Shown piece by piece: positions 35,863 to 42,163 of a stretch of 42,163 nucleotides of DNA. This stretch comes from Klebsiella pneumoniae. GTDB taxonomy: Bacteria; Pseudomonadota; Gammaproteobacteria; Burkholderiales; SG8-39. The position numbers and the translations under genes are program-made. The stretch's first letter is position 1; each line of letters opens with the position of its first letter. The stretch spans positions 1 through 42,163 of the forward strand of contig CAMDRJ010000006.1 of assembly GCA_945906755.1 (NCBI GenBank). Direction: 5' to 3'. Below the pieces are notes generated by a model, which was not told the origin of the DNA, ran no database searches, and saw nothing but the letters and a program-made list of their open reading frames with translations.

Positions 35863-35993
35863 ACCGCCAAGCGTGCGCGCCCCTTGGCACGACGCGCACG
35901 GATCACCGCTCGACCACCCTTGGTGCGCATACGGACAAGAAAACCATGCGTGCGCTTACGGCGAACGACGGAAGGTTGATAAGTGCGCTTCAT
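35859..35993 (-). CDS. rpmH: 50S ribosomal protein L34
   Basis: L34, 44 residues ([20 protein letters not shown]... to ARLAV), very basic and canonical. Upstream in-frame codons to 36044 are not part of it. It heads the rpmH-rnpA-yidD-yidC operon from a good sigma70-type promoter at 36028-36057, and its stop overlaps the inferred rnpA CTG start. Confidence 0.97.
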   Translation of the reverse strand: MKRTYQPSVVRRKRTHGFLVRMRTKGGRAVIRARRAKGRARLAV

Positions 35994-36345
35994 TATTTGC
36001 CTAGCCCGAAAATAGGGAAAACCGCGAATTAGACAGCGTACCATCCCCCGGTGTCAATGATTGCGCCATTGGAAGTGGATAAGTGAGGTCAATCGGCGTA
36101 ACATTGGGGGTTCTGTTCAGCGGTCGATTCGGCAGCTTGAAGATCACGCCGGAAACACCCAAAATAGTGCTGAAAAACAGTCGGCGACGACGCCCGAATT
36201 GAAACAATACCCAGGGCACAATCCTTTGACGAGGGTCCTGTTTGGACCCGGTACAAAGCGATCCGCGATCTGAGTATTGACGTACCCTTGCACACGGCAC
36301 GCTGTGCCCGCCCCACCACCCTTTAGGCTGCAATACGGTCTCTCC
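35994..36345. other. rpmH-dnaA divergent spacer, possible part of the origin
   Basis: This 352-bp gene-free stretch holds the rpmH promoter, one DnaA-box-like site on the minus strand at 36074-36082 (TTATCCACT, one mismatch to TTATCCACA) and a 6-bp stem (GGGTCC/GGACCC, 36233-36249). A TTGACG at 36277 could belong to a dnaA promoter but no good -10 follows. Only one clear DnaA box is seen, so the main origin may instead be the dnaA-dnaN spacer. Confidence 0.5.
36028..36057 (-). promoter_or_regulatory. Sigma70-type promoter of the rpmH operon
   Basis: On the minus strand, a perfect -35 TTGACA (36057-36052) is followed by an 18-nt spacer and a -10-like TCTAAT (36033-36028), 34 nt before the rpmH ATG. 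Confidence 0.75.
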
Positions 36346-37731
36346 ATGAGCACGGTCTGGGAAGCCTGCCTTTCGAGGCTTGAGCACGAAATCTCCAAAC
36401 AGCAATTCGCGACGTGGATTCAACCGCTGCGAGCGCTTGATCCGAGTCAAGGTGAATTGCGCGTGCTTGCGCCCACTCGATTCGTGTTGGATGTCGTTCG
36501 CGAGAAGTTTTTCAATCGCATCCAGACCATCGCGACTGAAATAAACGGCGCGCCGATCCAGGTCAGTGTGTCACTCGATCCGTCCGAAAAGCCGAAAGCG
36601 CCCGAGCCGACGGAGAAATCCGCGAGCACCGAGCCACCCGTCGCAGAATTCATCGTCAAGAAAGTCGGTCCGGAAGGCAGCAACCGCCGCGCTGCCATAC
36701 CGGCCGGTGAGCGCTCCAATTTGATTCCGAGCTTTACGTTTGAAAGTTACGTATCAGGCAAGGCAAACCAACTGGCGCGCGCCGCGGCCATGCAGGTTGC
36801 CGAGCATCCCGGCATGTCGTACAACCCGCTGTTCGTCTACGGCGGAGTAGGCCTTGGCAAGACGCACCTGATCCAGGCGATCGGCAATCTCGTCCTAAGC
36901 CGCGAACGGCACGCCCGCGTACGTTACCTCCATGCAACGCAGTATGTGTCGGACGTCGTACGCGCGTATCAGCAGAAATCCTTTGACGATTTCAAACGCG
37001 ATTACCACTCGCTCGACGTGCTGCTGATCGATGACATTCAGTTCTTCACCGGCAAAGATCGAACGCAAGAAGAATTTTTCTATGCTTTCAATGCGCTCAT
37101 CGAGGCCAAGAAGCAAATCATCATCACCTCAGACGCCTATCCAAAGGAAATCGCCGGGCTCGATGAGCGCCTGAAATCGCGCTTTATCTGGGGTCTGACG
37201 GTCGCTATCGAGCCGCCTGAGCAGGAAATGCGGGTGGCCATCATTATGAAAAAGGCGGAAGCGCTTGGTGCGCCCGTCCCGGAAGAAGTCGCCTTCTATA
37301 TCGCCAAGAACCTTCGCTCCAACGTCCGTGAGTTGGAAGGCGCACTAAATAGTGTTCTGGCAGTTGCTAATTTCTCCGCCCGCGAGATATCCCTTGACCT
37401 CGCCAAAGAGGCCTTGCGCAACGTCATATCGATTCACAACCGCCAAATCACGATCGAGGGCATCCAGAAGACTGTCGCCGATTTCTACAAGCTCAAGGTC
37501 TCCGACATGCACTCGAAAAAACGCTCCAGAAACGTCGCCAGGCCCCGGCAAATCGCCATGGCCCTCGCGAAAGAACTCACGCAGCTCAGCTTGCCGGATA
37601 TCGGCGAAGGGTTTGGCAATCGCGATCACACGACCGTGCTACACGCCTGCCGAACGATTGCCGCGCTGCGCGAAACCGACCCTTCGCTCAACCGCGATTT
37701 TCACGTCCTGGAGCAGGCCATGAAAGGTTAG
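36346..37731 (+). CDS. dnaA: Chromosomal replication initiator DnaA
   Basis: A 461-residue DnaA. Domain I ([25 protein letters not shown]) is followed by a variable Pro/Lys/Glu-rich domain II near 85-125, then the AAA+ domain with Walker [11 protein letters not shown] near 167, Walker [10 protein letters not shown] near 226 and [10 protein letters not shown]. Domain IV has [36 protein letters not shown], the DnaA-box reader. I start at ATG 36346 because MSTVWEACL aligns with the family; the open frame extends to 36277. It begins the dnaA-dnaN-gyrB run. Confidence 0.97.
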   Translation: MSTVWEACLSRLEHEISKQQFATWIQPLRALDPSQGELRVLAPTRFVLDVVREKFFNRIQTIATEINGAPIQVSVSLDPSEKPKAPEPTEKSASTEPPVAEFIVKKVGPEGSNRRAAIPAGERSNLIPSFTFESYVSGKANQLARAAAMQVAEHPGMSYNPLFVYGGVGLGKTHLIQAIGNLVLSRERHARVRYLHATQYVSDVVRAYQQKSFDDFKRDYHSLDVLLIDDIQFFTGKDRTQEEFFYAFNALIEAKKQIIITSDAYPKEIAGLDERLKSRFIWGLTVAIEPPEQEMRVAIIMKKAEALGAPVPEEVAFYIAKNLRSNVRELEGALNSVLAVANFSAREISLDLAKEALRNVISIHNRQITIEGIQKTVADFYKLKVSDMHSKKRSRNVARPRQIAMALAKELTQLSLPDIGEGFGNRDHTTVLHACRTIAALRETDPSLNRDFHVLEQAMKG

Positions 37732-37950
37732 TGACAGATCGCCGTTGCGGGCCCGGGATAACCTGGGGATCGTTTGTGGGTAACTCGTCCGATTCGACAA
37801 ATTGAAAAGTTGTTCATTATTCGAGCAGGTTGAATCCACGGGACCAGCACCGTCTTGCAACGAACGCAATTGCTTCATTGCATTGCGTTTTTCCAGGTTA
37901 TCCACCGCGTGTGCGAGGAGTAAACAATTAGTATTAGGAGAATTTAAGAA
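37732..37950. other. dnaA-dnaN spacer, candidate replication origin
   Basis: This 219-bp spacer contains two DnaA-box-like sites, each with one mismatch to TTATCCACA: TTACCCACA on the minus strand (37775-37783) and TTATCCACC on the plus strand (37898-37906). A weaker one is at 37756. An AT-rich stretch lies between (about 37795-37830), and another precedes dnaN with its AGGAG ribosome-binding site. The number of boxes is small, so the call rests mostly on gene context. Confidence 0.55.
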
Positions 37951-39057
37951 ATGACTTTAGTAAAAGTATCCCGCGAAACGCTGCTGAAACCACTGCAATC
38001 CGTCGCGGGAATCATCGAACGACGACAGACCCTCCCGATCCTATCGAACGTTCTTTTGGTGCGAAGCGCCACCAAACTCGAATTCGTCGCATCGGATATC
38101 GAAATTGAAATCAGCGCATCGATCGCCGTAGACAGTGGCGAAGAACGTAGCGTCACGGTAGGCGCTCGCAAATTTCTCGACATCCTGCGCGCACTGCCTG
38201 AGGGCGCCGACATCCAGACCGCATTGCAAGACAAGCGGATGCAAGTTCGTAGCGCCAAAAGCCGATTCAGTTTGCAGACTTTGCCGGCAGAGGATTTCCC
38301 GCGCATGGCAGCTCCGGAAGGCGATGCCGTACGGTTCACGCTTCCGCAAAAGGTGTTGAAGTCGCTGTTTGCCTTGGTTCAGTATTCGATGGCGCAGCAG
38401 GATATCCGCTACTACTTAAATGGCCTGCTAATGGTTGTGGAAGGCGGTGAGCTGCGGGTGGTTGCGACCGACGGGCATCGCCTCGCTTACGCGACGCGAC
38501 AAGTCGTCCCGATGGAAGTTGGCAAACAAGAAGTCATCCTGCCGCGTAAGACCGTCCTCGAATTGACCCGCCTAATGAGCGACGGGGACGAGGGCATCGA
38601 GATTCAGCTTTCTTCCAATCAGGCCCGATTTTCGTTCGGCGATACCGTTGTCGTATCAAAGTTGATCGACGGCAAGTTTCCCGACTACAACCGGGTTATC
38701 CCAAAACTGCAGAATCGGATCATCAAGATCAAGCGCGCGGTCATTCAGCAGGCTTTGCAACGTGCAGCGATTCTTACCAACGATAAATTCCGCGGCGTCA
38801 GGTGGGTCCTGTCGGAGAACAGTCTGCGGGTGAGCTGCAGCAATACCGAACAGGAAGAAGCCCAGGAAGAACTCGATATTGAATATACCGGCGAGGCACT
38901 CGATGTCGGTTTTAACGTGAGCTATCTACTCGATGTACTCAATCACCTTACCGTTGATGAAGTGCAATGGGCCTTGGGTGATGCCAATTCAAGTGCGCTG
39001 CTTACTATCCCCGGCCAAGACGACTTCAAGTATGTCGTCATGCCGATGCGAATCTAG
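37951..39057 (+). CDS. dnaN: DNA polymerase III beta subunit (sliding clamp)
   Basis: A 368-residue beta clamp with three clamp domains. It opens LVKVSRETLLKPLQSVAGIIERRQTLPILSNVLL, has YYLNGLLMVVEGGELRVVATDGHRLAY near 150-175, KFPDYNRVIP and ends in YVVMPMRI, which forms the partner-binding cleft. It tethers polymerase III to DNA. The ribosome-binding site AGGAG lies about 11 nt upstream. No recF follows; gyrB is next after 86 nt. Confidence 0.97.
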   Translation: MTLVKVSRETLLKPLQSVAGIIERRQTLPILSNVLLVRSATKLEFVASDIEIEISASIAVDSGEERSVTVGARKFLDILRALPEGADIQTALQDKRMQVRSAKSRFSLQTLPAEDFPRMAAPEGDAVRFTLPQKVLKSLFALVQYSMAQQDIRYYLNGLLMVVEGGELRVVATDGHRLAYATRQVVPMEVGKQEVILPRKTVLELTRLMSDGDEGIEIQLSSNQARFSFGDTVVVSKLIDGKFPDYNRVIPKLQNRIIKIKRAVIQQALQRAAILTNDKFRGVRWVLSENSLRVSCSNTEQEEAQEELDIEYTGEALDVGFNVSYLLDVLNHLTVDEVQWALGDANSSALLTIPGQDDFKYVVMPMRI

Positions 39058-39140
39058 AGATTAACTGCACCAGGTTGCACTGATTGCGCAAGCTAGCTTA
39101 ATCAGCGCTTCCCTGAAACAAATTGTCGTCAGAGGTCTAA

Positions 39141-41624
<2,484 letters not shown>

Positions 41625-41666
41625 GGGCTCGCCGAAACCACGCGAAGCTGAGCTTATCGCAGATAG

Positions 41667-41692
41667 CTCTGAGGGAAAGTATTCCCTCAGAG
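41667..41692. terminator. Hairpin between convergent gyrB and topB
   Basis: Perfect 11-bp arms CTCTGAGGGAA and TTCCCTCAGAG surround a 4-nt loop (AGTA), 42 nt after the gyrB stop and 18 nt beyond the topB stop. No clear T-run follows on either strand, so it may act as a shared, weak or factor-assisted terminator. Confidence 0.6.
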
Positions 41693-41710
41693 GGTAATCA
41701 CATCGCCAGG

Positions 41711-42163
41711 TTACTTCGCGCGGGCTTTCTTCTTAACCGCCCTGGCGGCGCTCGTGCTTTTCGCGGCCTTCTTTTTCACCGCCTTCTTTGCTGGCGTCTT
41801 TGCCGCGGTCTTCTTGGTCGCTGCTTTTTTCGCACCGCGCAGAGTGCTGGGTTCCGCGGGCACTTCCTCCGCGACGGCCGTTGCTTTCTTTACAGCCACG
41901 GCGGCCTTAGTCGCAACCTTCGCGGCGGTTTTCGCACCGGCTTTCGGCTCGCGTGGGGCAAATTCGAAGCCCGCCATACCGTCGGGTTTGACGACGAGAA
42001 AAGCGGAAAACGGCCGCCCCTTGCGCGATGAGATAAAGCGCGGCAACAAATCGGTCCGACCCGTCGCGAGCAGCTTTTTCATCTGCTCGACTTCGATCGG
42101 GCGCTGCAAGATTATTTTGCCGCTGCGAAACTTGCAGGTACGCGCCGCACCGACCGCGTTCTC
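41711..42163 (-). CDS. topB: DNA topoisomerase III, C-terminal part (runs off the window)
   Basis: The last 150 residues of what I read as topoisomerase III. The visible part starts ENAVGAARTCKFRSGK and continues IILQRPIEVEQMKKLLATGRTDLLPRF, then KGRPFSAFLVVKPDGMAGFEFAPR, a repeated C-terminal module typical of proteobacterial TopB. The final 80 or so residues are Ala/Lys-rich with many AAKK-type repeats, resembling an H1-like DNA-binding tail. The catalytic domain lies beyond the right edge, so family assignment rests on the C-terminal module alone; a different type IA topoisomerase with the same tail is possible. It converges on gyrB. Confidence 0.75.
   Translation of the reverse strand, partial: ENAVGAARTCKFRSGKIILQRPIEVEQMKKLLATGRTDLLPRFISSRKGRPFSAFLVVKPDGMAGFEFAPREPKAGAKTAAKVATKAAVAVKKATAVAEEVPAEPSTLRGAKKAATKKTAAKTPAKKAVKKKAAKSTSAARAVKKKARAK

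Noticed and set aside
36277-36305. dnaA promoter starting at TTGACG
   Set aside because: A good -35 is present, but no -10-like hexamer occurs at 16-18 nt spacing, so I did not list it as a promoter.

Overview
The window reads as chromosomal DNA of a betaproteobacterium-like organism, moderately GC-rich, centred on a replication-origin region. The main clue is gene order. On the right, dnaA, dnaN and gyrB run rightward with no recF between dnaN and gyrB, which is usual in Betaproteobacteria and unlike most Gammaproteobacteria. To their left, rpmH, rnpA, yidD, yidC, mnmE, (tam, pckG), mnmG, rsmG, parA and parB all run leftward. Two parS-like ParB sites lie between mnmG and pckG, exactly 60 bp apart. 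A GTP-type PEP carboxykinase and a long (826 aa) GyrB fit the same group. The C-terminal part of a topoisomerase III converges on gyrB at the right edge.

Positions 1 to about 12.7 kb hold accessory catabolic genes. The far left carries an Mrr-like nuclease-domain protein that meets a molybdenum hydroxylase large-subunit gene head-on at about position 1003. Both genes lose their C-terminal ends at that point, and the hydroxylase gene also has an in-frame TGA, so it is a pseudogene. Upstream of it on the minus strand are CoxG, a GlcG/HbpS-type protein and an ACMSD-like amidohydrolase. A zinc alcohol dehydrogenase is divergent from these. A VapB45/VapC45-like toxin-antitoxin pair follows. Next comes a complete three-subunit molybdenum hydroxylase (L, S, M; 7.9-11.7 kb) preceded on its strand by a NIPSNAP and a VOC protein.

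Positions 12.9 to 24.8 kb hold a large SWIM-SNF2 helicase-like ATPase, a 290-bp repeat-rich convergent spacer, and an acetone/acetophenone-carboxylase-like pair (HyuA/HyuB type). The HyuB protein ends in a zinc-ribbon domain resembling the separate acetone carboxylase gamma subunit. These are followed by an exported PQQ-type sugar dehydrogenase, an LVIVD beta-propeller with several conserved-looking histidines, and a COG0523 GTPase that overlaps the propeller gene by 4 bp.

Together the left half looks like oxidative breakdown of aromatic, ketone or heterocyclic compounds (hydroxylation, alcohol oxidation, ATP-dependent carboxylation, decarboxylation or hydrolysis). No substrate can be named from sequence. 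The right half is core replication, segregation, ribosome/tRNA maturation and membrane-insertion machinery. I saw no rRNA, tRNA, CRISPR array, transposase or prophage gene.
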